A stretch of 64,000 bases of DNA from Bacteroidales bacterium (lineage in GTDB: Bacteria > Bacteroidota > Bacteroidia > Bacteroidales > UBA932): NCBI GenBank assembly GCA_023227835.1, contig JALOCI010000005.1, positions 48,782 to 112,781 on the forward strand, written 5' to 3'. A program made the translations under genes and the position numbers. This document shows, one piece after another, positions 52,105-61,806 of this stretch (its first letter is position 1; every line of letters starts with the position of its first letter). The notes under the pieces were generated by a model. That model made no database searches and was not told the DNA's origin. It saw only the letters and a list, made by a program, of their open reading frames with translations.

Positions 52105-53727
52105 ATGGGAGAATTATTTGTCTTTATTTTGAAGTCCTCCATTTGTCTAGCGGCATTTTACCTTTTCTTCAAGCTTATGCTCAGCAAGGAGACCCTTTAT
52201 AGATTCAACAGGATTGTCTTACTCTCTTTGTTTTGCATATCCCTTATAATTCCATTTATACATGTCTCATTTGCCAAAGATGTACCTTATTCGGGACTGG
52301 CATTGAATATTGACCAGCTTATTGCAATGGCTGCGAGTGCAGATAGTGTAGAGGCAGTTGATAAGGGTAAGGATATGTGGGTGATTGGATTATTTGTACT
52401 CTATATTACCGGGTTAATATTTTTCCTTAGCAGAATGACTGTTTCTCTGTTAAAGATTATAATGATGATACGTTTCTCTGATGCGGAGAGATTCTCTATT
52501 GAAGGGGTAAGAGTGATTATTCACAAAAAGGAGATGGCTCCGTTTTCATGGATGAGATATATCGTAATCTCAGAGGCTGATTATAAGGAGAGCGGTAAGG
52601 AGATAATTGCACATGAACTTGCGCATATTGAAGGCAGGCACTCGATTGATCTGATTCTTGCAGAGACTGTGACAATAATGCATTGGTTCAATCCAGCTGC
52701 ATATCTTCTCAAACAGGAGCTAAGGAACATACACGAGTATCAGGCCGATGAGGCTGTAATCAACAAAGGCATCGATGCAAAACAATATCAACTTTTATTA
52801 ATTAAAAAAGCTGTTGGCGACAGGCTCTACACTATGGCCAACAGCTTTAATCACAGTAAACTAAAAAACAGGATTACCATGATCTCAAAGAAAAAATCAA
52901 ATCGTATGGCAGCTATCAAGGCTCTATTTGTACTGCCGTTATCTGCATTGGCCGTAGTTGCCTTTGCTTCAGAGAAAATGACCGCCGGAATGGAGGTAAT
53001 TTCCAATGCCAAAATTACTCAAATTTTTGCACCCGACACTATTAAAAAAGAGGCAAAAGTAAAAGTGAAGAGTGATAAGAGTAAAGTGAAGGGCGAGAAG
53101 ACCTATAGCATAACAGTAAATGATGAAAATCAGGGGCAACCCTCAACAAAAAAGGTCGTTACCTATATGGTGAGGGATACCGTAAACGTAAGCATAGTCG
53201 GGTACGATAATACACAAAAAGAGTTTAGGCATGGTGTTATAAATGTAACCAACCCTTGTAGCAAGGACACAGTACGTACATTTGTGACTTATATGAATGA
53301 AAATAATAAAGATGCCCAACCACTCATAATCGTTGACGGGAAAGAGGTGAGTGCAAAACTGATGAAGGCAATTGACACGAAAGCCATAGAATCTATCAGT
53401 GTGCTTAAAGATAAATCTGCAATTGCACTTTACGGAGAGAAAGGAAAGAACGGGGTTATCGTAATTGCTCTTAAGGATCCGGATTCCGGAAGTTTGGATG
53501 AAAGTAATGATAAACATAAAACCATTATAAAAATAAGAGGAATTGCAGATTTGCCGGAGGAGGATCAGCCAACTTATGTTGTAAACGGTAAAATTACCGG
53601 TCCGAAAGATGCTAACGCAATTAACCCGGACCAGATTAAGTCAATCTCAATTCTCAAGGGAGATAAGGCAAAGGAAAAGTACGGGGATAAGGTTAAGAAT
53701 GCTGTTGTAGAAATCACACTAAAGTAA
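52105..53727 (+). CDS. BlaR1/MecR1-like M56 sensor peptidase with plug-like C-terminal repeats
   Basis: The 540 residues have four hydrophobic segments (about 5-25, 35-55, 93-112 and 272-290) and the M56 zinc motif HELAH at 170-174, with NIHEYQADEAV further on. The usual penicillin-binding sensor domain is absent. In its place is a Lys-rich linker and two related segments at about 403-455 and 488-540, with PLIIVDGKEV...IESISVLKD and PTYVVNGKIT...IKSISILKG, like the TonB-dependent receptor plug motif. It probably senses an envelope signal and inactivates the BlaI-like repressor. Confidence 0.9.
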   Translation: MGELFVFILKSSICLAAFYLFFKLMLSKETLYRFNRIVLLSLFCISLIIPFIHVSFAKDVPYSGLALNIDQLIAMAASADSVEAVDKGKDMWVIGLFVLYITGLIFFLSRMTVSLLKIIMMIRFSDAERFSIEGVRVIIHKKEMAPFSWMRYIVISEADYKESGKEIIAHELAHIEGRHSIDLILAETVTIMHWFNPAAYLLKQELRNIHEYQADEAVINKGIDAKQYQLLLIKKAVGDRLYTMANSFNHSKLKNRITMISKKKSNRMAAIKALFVLPLSALAVVAFASEKMTAGMEVISNAKITQIFAPDTIKKEAKVKVKSDKSKVKGEKTYSITVNDENQGQPSTKKVVTYMVRDTVNVSIVGYDNTQKEFRHGVINVTNPCSKDTVRTFVTYMNENNKDAQPLIIVDGKEVSAKLMKAIDTKAIESISVLKDKSAIALYGEKGKNGVIVIALKDPDSGSLDESNDKHKTIIKIRGIADLPEEDQPTYVVNGKITGPKDANAINPDQIKSISILKGDKAKEKYGDKVKNAVVEITLK

Positions 53728-53750
53728 TTCTTACTGAGTTAATAAAGCTA

Positions 53751-53785
53751 TAAGGAGCCGTCAATTTTTTGACGGCTCCTTATAT
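53751..53785 (+). terminator. Terminator hairpin after the M56 gene
   Basis: TAAGGAGCCGTCA (53751-53763) pairs perfectly with TGACGGCTCCTTA (53770-53782). The following TATATA is a weak T-tract. Confidence 0.7.
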
Positions 53786-53872
53786 ATACTCTGATTCTCA
53801 TTTCTACTCTTTTATAATAACTTTATAATAATGCCTTTCATAAAATAGGAGATATTAAAAGAAAATAATTAT

Positions 53873-53880
53873 TACCTTTG
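53873..53880 (+). promoter_or_regulatory. -7 promoter element of glyA
   Basis: TACCTTTG lies 40 nt before the glyA ATG at 53921. Confidence 0.7.
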
Positions 53881-53920
53881 AAGTCTGTTTTGTAACAATT
53901 TATAGTTTAAATATAACACA

Positions 53921-55201
53921 ATGAAACAAGATCTTCAGATTTCAGAATTGATCAAAAAAGAGGAGAACCGCCAGCTTCATGGTATTGAACTTATTGCCTC
54001 CGAGAACTTTGTCAGCCCGCAAGTGCTTTCAGCGCTTGGATCTGTGCTTACAAACAAATATGCAGAGGGGTATCCTGGAGCAAGATACTATGGAGGGTGT
54101 GAAGTTGTGGATCAGGTTGAGCAACTTGCAATTGACAGAATTTGCCAACTATTTGGTGCTGAATATGCAAACGTTCAGCCTCACTCCGGAGCCCAGGCCA
54201 ACATGGCTGTATTCATGGCTTGCCTGAAACCCGGAGATACTTTCATGGGACTTGATCTGGCTCATGGAGGACACCTGACACATGGTTCACCGGTGAATGT
54301 TTCGGGTATATGGTACAATGCAATCTCATACCAGCTTAACGAAGAGACCGGATTTGTTGATTATGACGAGATGGAGAGAAAGGCTCTTGAACACAAGCCT
54401 AAGTTGATAGTAGGAGGTGCTTCTGCATACTCAAGAGAATGGGATTGGGCCAGAATGAGAGCCATAGCAGATAAGATTGGTGCAATTCTAATGGTTGACA
54501 TGGCACATCCTGCCGGTCTGATTGCTGCCGGACTCCTTGACAACCCTGTGAAATATGCACACATTGTAACATCTACCACTCATAAAACCCTAAGAGGACC
54601 ACGTGGCGGTATAATACTTATAGGGAAGGATTTTCCAAATCCATTCGGAATTATGACACCAAAGGGCGAGGTTAAAATGATGTCTGCAGTTATTAACTCA
54701 AGTGTTTTCCCCGGCATACAAGGCGGGCCACTGGAACACTGTATAGCTGCGAAGGCTGTCTCTTTCTTTGAAGCTCTTCAGCCGGAATTCAAGACATACC
54801 AGCTGCAGGTGAAAAATAATGCTGCAGCGATGGCCTCATCATTTATTGAAAGAGGATATAAGGTTGTATCAGGAGGAACTGACAATCACCTTATGCTTAT
54901 AGACTTAAGAAGTAAGTTCCCTGATCTGACAGGAAAGGTTGCAGAAAAGGCACTTGTTGCTGCAGATATCACTGTAAACAAAAATATGGTTCCGTTTGAC
55001 AGCCGTTCACCATTCCAGACCTCAGGTATAAGAGTGGGTACGCCAGCGGTTACTTCAAGAGGTTTGCTGGAGAAGGATATGCCTTATATAGTTGAGCTTA
55101 TAGACAGGGTTCTTTCAAATCCTGACAATGCAACAGTACTTGCAGAGGTTAAGGAAGCTGCACGTAAAAAGATGCACGGATTACCACTGAATATCTGGTA
55201 A
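53921..55201 (+). CDS. glyA: Serine hydroxymethyltransferase
   Basis: The 426 residues have all family marks: [20 protein letters not shown] and [16 protein letters not shown] at the N terminus, [23 protein letters not shown], and the PLP lysine in [13 protein letters not shown] near residue 220. It makes glycine and methylene-tetrahydrofolate from serine. It stands alone on the plus strand and converges on the OstA-like gene. Confidence 0.97.
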   Translation: MKQDLQISELIKKEENRQLHGIELIASENFVSPQVLSALGSVLTNKYAEGYPGARYYGGCEVVDQVEQLAIDRICQLFGAEYANVQPHSGAQANMAVFMACLKPGDTFMGLDLAHGGHLTHGSPVNVSGIWYNAISYQLNEETGFVDYDEMERKALEHKPKLIVGGASAYSREWDWARMRAIADKIGAILMVDMAHPAGLIAAGLLDNPVKYAHIVTSTTHKTLRGPRGGIILIGKDFPNPFGIMTPKGEVKMMSAVINSSVFPGIQGGPLEHCIAAKAVSFFEALQPEFKTYQLQVKNNAAAMASSFIERGYKVVSGGTDNHLMLIDLRSKFPDLTGKVAEKALVAADITVNKNMVPFDSRSPFQTSGIRVGTPAVTSRGLLEKDMPYIVELIDRVLSNPDNATVLAEVKEAARKKMHGLPLNIW

Positions 55202-55219
55202 AAATAAAGAATCAGAACA

Positions 55220-57406
55220 CTATCTCTTCTTTGGGAAATATATTCCGTTTTGAATGAAGAGTGGTTTTTCTGCCAAGTTTTCTAAATGGGCCTGAGAGCT
55301 TTTGATAGTGCGATTGCAGACATCAAAACGATTCTTGGGCCTTCTTTCTTCCAGCCATTTGAATCCTTTTAGCTTCTGTTTTTCTGCCTCAAGTTTGAAC
55401 AGCGGATATGCGTTGCTTGTAATTTGCTCGAAATAGCGGATTCTTTCTATTTTTTTATCGTTTAGACGTGCACTCATAGCTTTGCACTCTTTCTCGTTCA
55501 TTGTGGTCAGCACACTATCTTCTGCAAAGAAGAACAGCATAGATGCACTACCAAGAGCATCGAACCTGCTTAATTCACCCTTTTCAAAGAAAATTATTAT
55601 ATCAGCACCTTTAATCTGGTCAAAATGAAGTGAATCTTCCTTTACAGCAACAAAGGCAGACGAGTTCAATTCCGCTTTACGCAAGGAGCGTCCGGAAAGT
55701 ACAATCTGTATACTGTCAGCGGATAACTGCTTGTTTTCATTCCAGAGTAGAGGGTCCTTATAAAGCCGGATCAGTGAGTCTAAAGTGCTGAACTGGAGGG
55801 AATCACATGCCCCCTGAAGGCTTTTTCTGTGAAAACGTACATTTTTTAAAGCTGTTAAGAATTTAACCTTGACAGTATCTATCGGATTAATTGCCGTAGA
55901 ATCGGCTTTTTTTGCGAGTAATGAGTCAACCTTTGAATTTATCAGAGAATCTTTCACTGATGTTATTGAAGAATCCCTCTGATTTAATGTAAGCTTGTGA
56001 CTTGTAGTGTCTGAACTTCTCTTCAGAATGGTAGAATCTCCATTTTTCCGTAAAAGCGGTTCTGTTTGTTTCAACAACAGCGAATCTGTTTGCTTCAGCA
56101 GAAGTGTATCGGAGTTTTTCAAAACCAGAGTATCAGCCGCTGCTTTACTCTTTTTTGACCTTCGTAGTGTCTCCTTCCTTGAAGATTTTTCTCCTTGTTT
56201 CTTCTTGTCAGGAAGAGCTTTGTTCTCCCGAGATGTTGCAGGTGGGGTCAAAGGTTTTCCGGTTAGTTTATCCCCCGGTCTGGCCGGCATATCGGCCGGT
56301 CCGGAACCCTCTTTCTCTCCTTTGTCCGGGTTCTCTTTCCCCATCATTTTTTTAGCAGCGTACATCTCCGAAATGGGATCTTTTTTGCTGAGTTCATACC
56401 TTTTTGATGCTGTTGCAACGACTGACGAGTCCACTTCTTTATGAAGAAGGACACTGTATGTTATTGTATCAGCAGCAAAGAAAAGTGTGTCACTTACGCC
56501 GTTTTCTACCGAATATGTTGCCACACTCGGATTTTGTTCAAGAACTATTTTTTCCGGTTTCCGGTTGTATGTAATCTGGTCTGCAAAGAAAAGGGCTGAT
56601 TGTGCGGTATCAAGTATCTGAGCGTTATTCTTGAGTTTTGCATTCCCTGTTTTACGATCGTAATCAAGCTCGGTTGCCCAGATTTCATTATTTTTTGTCT
56701 TAATGTAGACATCTTTGTCAAAGTGAAGATACTCCATGTTTCTGTCATACCATCCTCCGTTGGCTATCAGGAATCCATCCCCTTGCCATGCGTATGTTTT
56801 TGTCAGGAAAACGGCCCTGTTTTCTTTTGAAAGATATGCAAGAGAATCGGTACTCATCAGCACTGAGTCAGATTGCATCTCAACCTTCATCTGAAACAGA
56901 AACCGATTGTCTTTAGAGTAGTAGTAACCATTCATACTTTCAATGGTAGTGCTGTCTTTATTCATAAGGCAACCACCATTGTAAAACATTCCTATACTGT
57001 CTTTTGTATAATAATCTATATAGTGAGTACGAAGTCTTCCTCCCTCCTTATCAATCAGTTCCACCAATTGTCCGCGCACCTGTGCCAAAGACTGATCTGC
57101 AAGATATTTTATATTATCGCTGATAAGAGTCGTATTCTTCTGGATGATTTTTACATTACCAATAGCATCCACAATATTGGCCTGGGTATCCCAAATGGCA
57201 GAGTCACACAGAATAAGAGCGTTGTTGTGGAGGAATTGGGCCGGTCCGGAAACCTTCCGGAACTCTCTGCCCATAAATGTTGTCAGAATAGCCGACTTTG
57301 CATCTATCAGTCGTACGAGGCTCTCTTCCGGTCTTTGTTTCTGCTGTTGGGCGAAAATACAGGTAGAAAGCAGAGAAAGTACTATAGTGAAAAATATTCT
57401 GCGCAT
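55220..57406 (-). CDS. OstA-like (LptA/LptD N-domain) outer-membrane biogenesis protein
   Basis: This 728-residue protein has signal MRRIFFTIVLSLLSTCIFA. Residues about 30-320 show repeated OstA beta-strand blocks (NNALILCDSAIWDTQANIVDA, GNVKIIQKNTTLISDNIKYL). Residues about 375-510 are Ser/Lys/Asp-rich with LLLKQTDS-type repeats. The last 200 residues return to the OstA-like pattern (ADIIIFFEKGELSRFDALGS). The family is thought to act in lipopolysaccharide transport. Its ATG overlaps the upstream stop (TAATG), so it is translationally coupled to the PPIase gene. Confidence 0.87.
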   Translation of the reverse strand: MRRIFFTIVLSLLSTCIFAQQQKQRPEESLVRLIDAKSAILTTFMGREFRKVSGPAQFLHNNALILCDSAIWDTQANIVDAIGNVKIIQKNTTLISDNIKYLADQSLAQVRGQLVELIDKEGGRLRTHYIDYYTKDSIGMFYNGGCLMNKDSTTIESMNGYYYSKDNRFLFQMKVEMQSDSVLMSTDSLAYLSKENRAVFLTKTYAWQGDGFLIANGGWYDRNMEYLHFDKDVYIKTKNNEIWATELDYDRKTGNAKLKNNAQILDTAQSALFFADQITYNRKPEKIVLEQNPSVATYSVENGVSDTLFFAADTITYSVLLHKEVDSSVVATASKRYELSKKDPISEMYAAKKMMGKENPDKGEKEGSGPADMPARPGDKLTGKPLTPPATSRENKALPDKKKQGEKSSRKETLRRSKKSKAAADTLVLKNSDTLLLKQTDSLLLKQTEPLLRKNGDSTILKRSSDTTSHKLTLNQRDSSITSVKDSLINSKVDSLLAKKADSTAINPIDTVKVKFLTALKNVRFHRKSLQGACDSLQFSTLDSLIRLYKDPLLWNENKQLSADSIQIVLSGRSLRKAELNSSAFVAVKEDSLHFDQIKGADIIIFFEKGELSRFDALGSASMLFFFAEDSVLTTMNEKECKAMSARLNDKKIERIRYFEQITSNAYPLFKLEAEKQKLKGFKWLEERRPKNRFDVCNRTIKSSQAHLENLAEKPLFIQNGIYFPKKR

Positions 57407-58791
57407 TATTTTTTAATCCAACCCTCTCTTTCGAAAGGGCAGTTAGCAAACAAAGGATCAATTTTTATGTAAGTAGTGGCTTGTTTCTGTTTGATAAATG
57501 CATCAAGAGCCTTGTTGATATTCTCGCTTTTAGCCATCTCCTGAAGAACCGAGAAGTCATCCTTGAATGATGCTGTATGTGAAGGAATTATCTTGTCAAG
57601 ACGTATGATTTTGTAAACTATATTACCTTCGCGACCCTCATTGTCCCTTGATTCAAAAGGAGCTGAGATCTCTCCGATCTGAAGTGATTTCAATACGGCA
57701 TGGTCTGCCGGTTTTAACTGGTCAATATCAAAGTATACAGAGCCGGTATTTTCGTCGGCAACAAGTCCTCCGTTTACAAAACTCTTAGGGTCCTGAGAGT
57801 ATCTTCTGGCAGCCTGTTCAAATTTAAGACTGTCGGAAGCTATAAGGTTCTTAAGACTATCTAGTGTCTTGAAGGCTTTGTCCTTATCTGCTGTAGTGTA
57901 CATGGGTTTTAAAAGGATATGTCTTGCGTTGAACATATCTCCCTCTTTTTTTATCAGCTGTATTATGTGGAACCCATCAGGGGTCTCAACAATCTGTGAC
58001 ACCTGTCCGACTTTAAGAGCCATTGCCGCATCAGAGAACTGGGACCAATAAAGTTGCTTGGAAGCCATACCAAGCTCACCACCTCTTGAGGCACTGCCCG
58101 GATCCTGAGAGTACATTGTGGCAAGGGTGCTGAATTTTGTGCCTTTCATTATCCTCTCCCTGAATTCAATAAGTCTCTCCTTTACAGCCATTATTGCTGC
58201 CTCTTTTTCAGGATATAACACAATCTGGCTGTACTGATACTGGGTTGAAATTATAGGAAGACTGTCTTTAGGGAGTTTCTTGTAATACTTCTCAATATCC
58301 GAGGGTGTAAGTTCGGGCGCTTTCTTTGCCACTTCAGACTGCATATTGTTGACCAGAGAAAGATCTGTAAGTGTTTCGCGCCACTCCTCACGTATTTTGT
58401 ACATTGGCTTCTTGAAATACTCTTCTGTGGCTTTCTCTCCGCCGAGTTTAGTCATTACCTCCTGCAATCTCTGATTAAGATTCTGCTCTACCATCTCACG
58501 ACTAGCTGTAAGGCTGTCGAGTTTTGCCTGAGTCAAAAAAAGTTTTTGTACCAGCATTTTTTCAAGAACCTGACATCTCAGGTTCTTATCTGATGGTACT
58601 CCCTGAAAAAGCATCATCTGCGCCTCGGATTCTATTGCAGATAGTTGTATCATGTCATTTCCGATAAGTGCAATCGTCTTATCGATAAGTCCGCCCTTGT
58701 ATACCTGGGCTGAGATAGGGGTGTTGGAAAGGCCGCAAAGGATGATGGTTATAGCGAGCAGTCTGGACCACTCTTTCTGTATAGTTGTCAT
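57406..58791 (-). CDS. SurA-like peptidyl-prolyl isomerase
   Basis: This 461-residue periplasmic chaperone has a signal peptide near residues 10-29. A SurA N-terminal helical domain comes next, then two parvulin domains at about 185-285 (ATMYSQDPGSASRGGELGMA, GFHIIQLIKKE) and 290-395 (MFNARHILLKP, ARRYSQDPKSFVNGGLVAD). It should fold or escort outer-membrane proteins. The start overlaps the stop of the upstream gene by 4 bp, and its own stop overlaps the ATG of the OstA-like gene. Confidence 0.92.
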   Translation of the reverse strand: MTTIQKEWSRLLAITIILCGLSNTPISAQVYKGGLIDKTIALIGNDMIQLSAIESEAQMMLFQGVPSDKNLRCQVLEKMLVQKLFLTQAKLDSLTASREMVEQNLNQRLQEVMTKLGGEKATEEYFKKPMYKIREEWRETLTDLSLVNNMQSEVAKKAPELTPSDIEKYYKKLPKDSLPIISTQYQYSQIVLYPEKEAAIMAVKERLIEFRERIMKGTKFSTLATMYSQDPGSASRGGELGMASKQLYWSQFSDAAMALKVGQVSQIVETPDGFHIIQLIKKEGDMFNARHILLKPMYTTADKDKAFKTLDSLKNLIASDSLKFEQAARRYSQDPKSFVNGGLVADENTGSVYFDIDQLKPADHAVLKSLQIGEISAPFESRDNEGREGNIVYKIIRLDKIIPSHTASFKDDFSVLQEMAKSENINKALDAFIKQKQATTYIKIDPLFANCPFEREGWIKK

Positions 58792-59639
58792 TTGTTGATG
58801 TTTTTTTTCAAAGTATTATTCTCTAGTGCTTCTTTAAGAAGGCCTTTTTCAAGCTCAGATATCAGCTCCTGTTTCCGTTTTATAAGTATAATCTCTTTTA
58901 TCCGCGGTAAATAGTATTCAAACGGAGGTATCTCACCGGGCGCAATTTTTTCGGGAAAATATACGAAATATTTATAAAGGCTGTCTCCGGTCTCTATGTA
59001 GGAGCTGCTGTTGGCGGCTCTTTCACATGACTGGATATCATAAGGTATTATGCTGGCAACAGATGAAATATCCACCCAATTATTGCCGAAATTGTCGTAT
59101 TTGTCTGCAGAGTTGTAACACAGCCTCTCAAGTTCGTCTACCTCTTCTATGCCGTTTTCCTTGTATAGATTTTTAATAGAGGCTATATTGGGAGAGTTTT
59201 GGGAAATCTTAATTACCCTTGCCTTGACTACTGCGCTGTTTGATGTGAAGTTAGAAGAGTGTTTGGCATAATAATCCCTGCACTCATCATCTGTTATTGT
59301 AGTATCAAGGCGGGATTCGATATAAAGATTCTCGTATCTGTATACAAGCAGCGAATTCCTGTAGTCCTCAAGTTCCTGATCAACGTCCTTCTCGCTTTTA
59401 GACAACTCGCTTTCGGCCTTTTTAAGTAAAAGATGCTGGGTGGCCCATGTGTTTATGTATTGTTCAAGCATCCTGATACTATCCTCCGGATTTGTCCCTT
59501 CCGGAATAAGCTCTCTGATATCTGACTCGAGTAACTTCTGGTCTCCTACTTCAGCTACGGCCTTATCCGATGAGAAGTTTATATACTTGCATGACAGAAA
59601 TGCTGGAAGCAAAATTGTCAATAGCAGATATTTTTTCAT
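58788..59639 (-). CDS. SurA-N-like periplasmic lipoprotein
   Basis: This 283-residue protein has lipoprotein signal MKKYLLLTILLPAFLSC (Cys17). The sequence that follows (VAEVGDQKLLESDIRELIPEG, then ATQHLLLKKAESELSKSEKDVDQ) resembles SurA/PrsA N-terminal chaperone domains. No clear parvulin catalytic core follows, so it may be a chaperone without isomerase activity. It heads the three-gene operon with SurA-like and OstA-like genes. Confidence 0.75.
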   Translation of the reverse strand: MKKYLLLTILLPAFLSCKYINFSSDKAVAEVGDQKLLESDIRELIPEGTNPEDSIRMLEQYINTWATQHLLLKKAESELSKSEKDVDQELEDYRNSLLVYRYENLYIESRLDTTITDDECRDYYAKHSSNFTSNSAVVKARVIKISQNSPNIASIKNLYKENGIEEVDELERLCYNSADKYDNFGNNWVDISSVASIIPYDIQSCERAANSSSYIETGDSLYKYFVYFPEKIAPGEIPPFEYYLPRIKEIILIKRKQELISELEKGLLKEALENNTLKKNINK

Positions 59640-59688
59640 TTTACCAGTAATTTATCTTGAAGTTTGAGATACTACCTCTGCTAAACAA

Positions 59689-59716
59689 AGACCCTGCCAT
59701 AAATTACGGCAGGTCT
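59689..59716 (-). other. Hairpin in the leader of the SurA/OstA operon
   Basis: AGACCTGCC and GGCAGGGTCT pair on the minus strand with one bulged base. The stem begins about 20 nt after the -7 element and is followed by a weak TTTGTTT. It may stabilise the leader or act as an attenuator. Confidence 0.45.
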
Positions 59717-59735
59717 ATTCTTTAGGAAGAGTCTA

Positions 59736-59743
59736 CAAAGGTA
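59736..59743 (-). promoter_or_regulatory. -7 promoter element of the SurA/OstA operon
   Basis: On the minus strand this reads TACCTTTG, about 97 nt before the ATG at 59639. A plus-strand TATCTTCG at 59757-59764 may serve the divergent peptidase gene. Confidence 0.55.
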
Positions 59744-59781
59744 TACAAAAAATGGTTATCTTCGAGGTCAAATCCACAACG

Positions 59782-61806
59782 ATGAAAAACATAGCATTTC
59801 TCACACTTTTACTTATGATTATACCTGTTTCTTCATGTAAACAAAAGACCGGACAGGTGACAAAGGCGGAGATAATAACCGAGGCCGCTATCAACTCCAT
59901 AGTTGATACCATTTCTAAGCGTAACCCGAATCCGGATTCTCCCGAAAGACTTAAAGCCGGTGTCAGGCAAGCGGCAATGCAATGGAAGATAGAATATGGC
60001 GACTCAGACGTGTTCAAGAATTTTTGCATAGAGAATTATGCGGAGACTCCTGAAAAGAGGAGGGCGCTGTTCGACAGACTGTCAGTAGCCCTGGAAGCTT
60101 TGTGGGGAGGGTTCAACAAGATCAGCGTGGAGCTGAAAAAACCTATGCATCTCGTAGGAGACACTCTTTCTCATATTGACTATATTTTAGGGGCTTATGA
60201 TCCGTCAAGCCATCTGTCGGAAGATTTTTACGATAATAAGATAGCCTATCTGACTATTTTGAATTTCCCTTTCTATACTCTTGAGGAGAAGGAGAAAAAT
60301 GCAAAGCAGTGGACAAGGCTGGATTGGGCTTATGCAAGGATGGGCGATATCTTTATTCCTAAAGCATCTGCGGCTGTGCTTCAGCTTGTGGCGGACGCTG
60401 AGATGAAGGGAGAGAGTTACATTGCCGATTACAATATTATGATGGGCCACCTGGTCAATAATGACGGGAAAAAAATGTTCCCTGCCGACATGAAGCTGCT
60501 TAGTCATTGGAATTTAAGAGATGAACTTAAGTCAAATTATGCCCCGGGAGCGACTAACTTCGAGAAGCAAAAGATGATTTACAGGGTGATGCTTGATATC
60601 GTCGAACAGACAATTCCGGTGGAGGTGATTAACAATCCGGAATATGACTGGAATCCTTATACCAATGTTGTTTACAAGGATGGGAAGGAGATTAAGTCCA
60701 CCCCTGAAGGGTCGAGACGTTATGAGATGTTACTCGGGCAATTCAGGGCACAACAGGCGGTTGATAAATATGCAACAGCTTATCCAAATGCACTGCTGAG
60801 AGCGTTTGACCAGAGTATGCAGATTAAGGAGGAGGATATTGAGAGCATGTTTATTGAGTACATCAGTTCTCCTAAGGTTAAAAAGGTTGCAGGTATGATT
60901 AAGGAGAGGCTGGGCCGGTCGCTTGAACCTTTTGATATCTGGTACGACGGATTCAAGACCCGGAGTGCCATAAATGAGGATGAGCTGACACAAAAGACAC
61001 AAAGATTATATCCAAATGCAGAGGCTTATGATAAAGCCATTCCTTCAATGCTTGTGAAATTGGGATTTCCACAGGAAAAGGCTGCCTCTTTGGGAGATGC
61101 AATTGTGGTTGAACCGGCAAGAGGATCCGGACATGCATGGGGAGCAATGAGCAGGGATGACTATGCTAGACTGAGGACAAGACTCTCTCCGAAAGGTATG
61201 GACTATAAAGGGTTCAACATTGCTGTACATGAGATGGGACACAATGTGGAGCAGACTATCAGCATGAGAGATGTAGATTATTATATTATGAACGGTGTGC
61301 CGAATACTGCATTCACCGAGGCAAATGCTTTTGTTTTTCAGAAAAGGGATCTTCAGCTTCTTGGCTACGGTAAGACAAACGAAGCCCAGGCGAAGATGAA
61401 TGAGCTCGATATTTTCTGGGGTGCCTATGAGATTATGGGTGTGGCTCTTGTTGATATCAATGTGTGGAAATGGATGTATGCACATCCGGAGTGTACTGCA
61501 GAACAGCTTAAAGATGCCGTAATCGCTGCAGCCAAGGATATTTGGAATAAATACTACGAGCCGGTTCTGGGTGGAAAGGATTCACCAATTCTGGCCATAT
61601 ACTCACACATGATCAACTCGCCGCTTTACCTTGCGAATTATCCACTGGGACATATAATAGAGTATCAATTGGAACAATTCTACAAAGGGAAGAATCTGGC
61701 GAAGGAGATAATGAGAATTTATTCTCTGGGCAATTTAGCACCGCAGGAGTGGATGGTTCAGGCTGTCGGAGAGAAAATCTCGACAAAGGCTATGCTCCGG
61801 GAGTAA
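59782..61806 (+). CDS. Lipoprotein zinc metallopeptidase (gluzincin, M2/M3-like)
   Basis: The start at 59782 gives 674 residues with lipoprotein signal MKNIAFLTLLLMIIPVSSC; an ATG ten codons upstream would spoil it. The zinc site is HEMGH at 483-487 with the third ligand probably E513 in NTAFTEANAF, an arrangement like M2 and M3 oligopeptidases. The mostly helical sequence fits that fold. It probably trims peptides in the periplasm or on the surface. The exact family is unsure. Its stop overlaps the convergent radical-SAM gene by 17 bp. Confidence 0.8.
   Translation: MKNIAFLTLLLMIIPVSSCKQKTGQVTKAEIITEAAINSIVDTISKRNPNPDSPERLKAGVRQAAMQWKIEYGDSDVFKNFCIENYAETPEKRRALFDRLSVALEALWGGFNKISVELKKPMHLVGDTLSHIDYILGAYDPSSHLSEDFYDNKIAYLTILNFPFYTLEEKEKNAKQWTRLDWAYARMGDIFIPKASAAVLQLVADAEMKGESYIADYNIMMGHLVNNDGKKMFPADMKLLSHWNLRDELKSNYAPGATNFEKQKMIYRVMLDIVEQTIPVEVINNPEYDWNPYTNVVYKDGKEIKSTPEGSRRYEMLLGQFRAQQAVDKYATAYPNALLRAFDQSMQIKEEDIESMFIEYISSPKVKKVAGMIKERLGRSLEPFDIWYDGFKTRSAINEDELTQKTQRLYPNAEAYDKAIPSMLVKLGFPQEKAASLGDAIVVEPARGSGHAWGAMSRDDYARLRTRLSPKGMDYKGFNIAVHEMGHNVEQTISMRDVDYYIMNGVPNTAFTEANAFVFQKRDLQLLGYGKTNEAQAKMNELDIFWGAYEIMGVALVDINVWKWMYAHPECTAEQLKDAVIAAAKDIWNKYYEPVLGGKDSPILAIYSHMINSPLYLANYPLGHIIEYQLEQFYKGKNLAKEIMRIYSLGNLAPQEWMVQAVGEKISTKAMLRE

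Noticed and set aside
51725..53727. Beta-lactam resistance locus
   Set aside because: The BlaI/BlaR1-like pair lacks both a beta-lactamase gene and a penicillin-binding sensor domain.
56007..56444. Plus-strand open frame of 145 codons inside the OstA-like gene
   Set aside because: It mirrors the Ser/Lys-rich repeat part of the real gene; low-complexity codons leave the antisense frame open.
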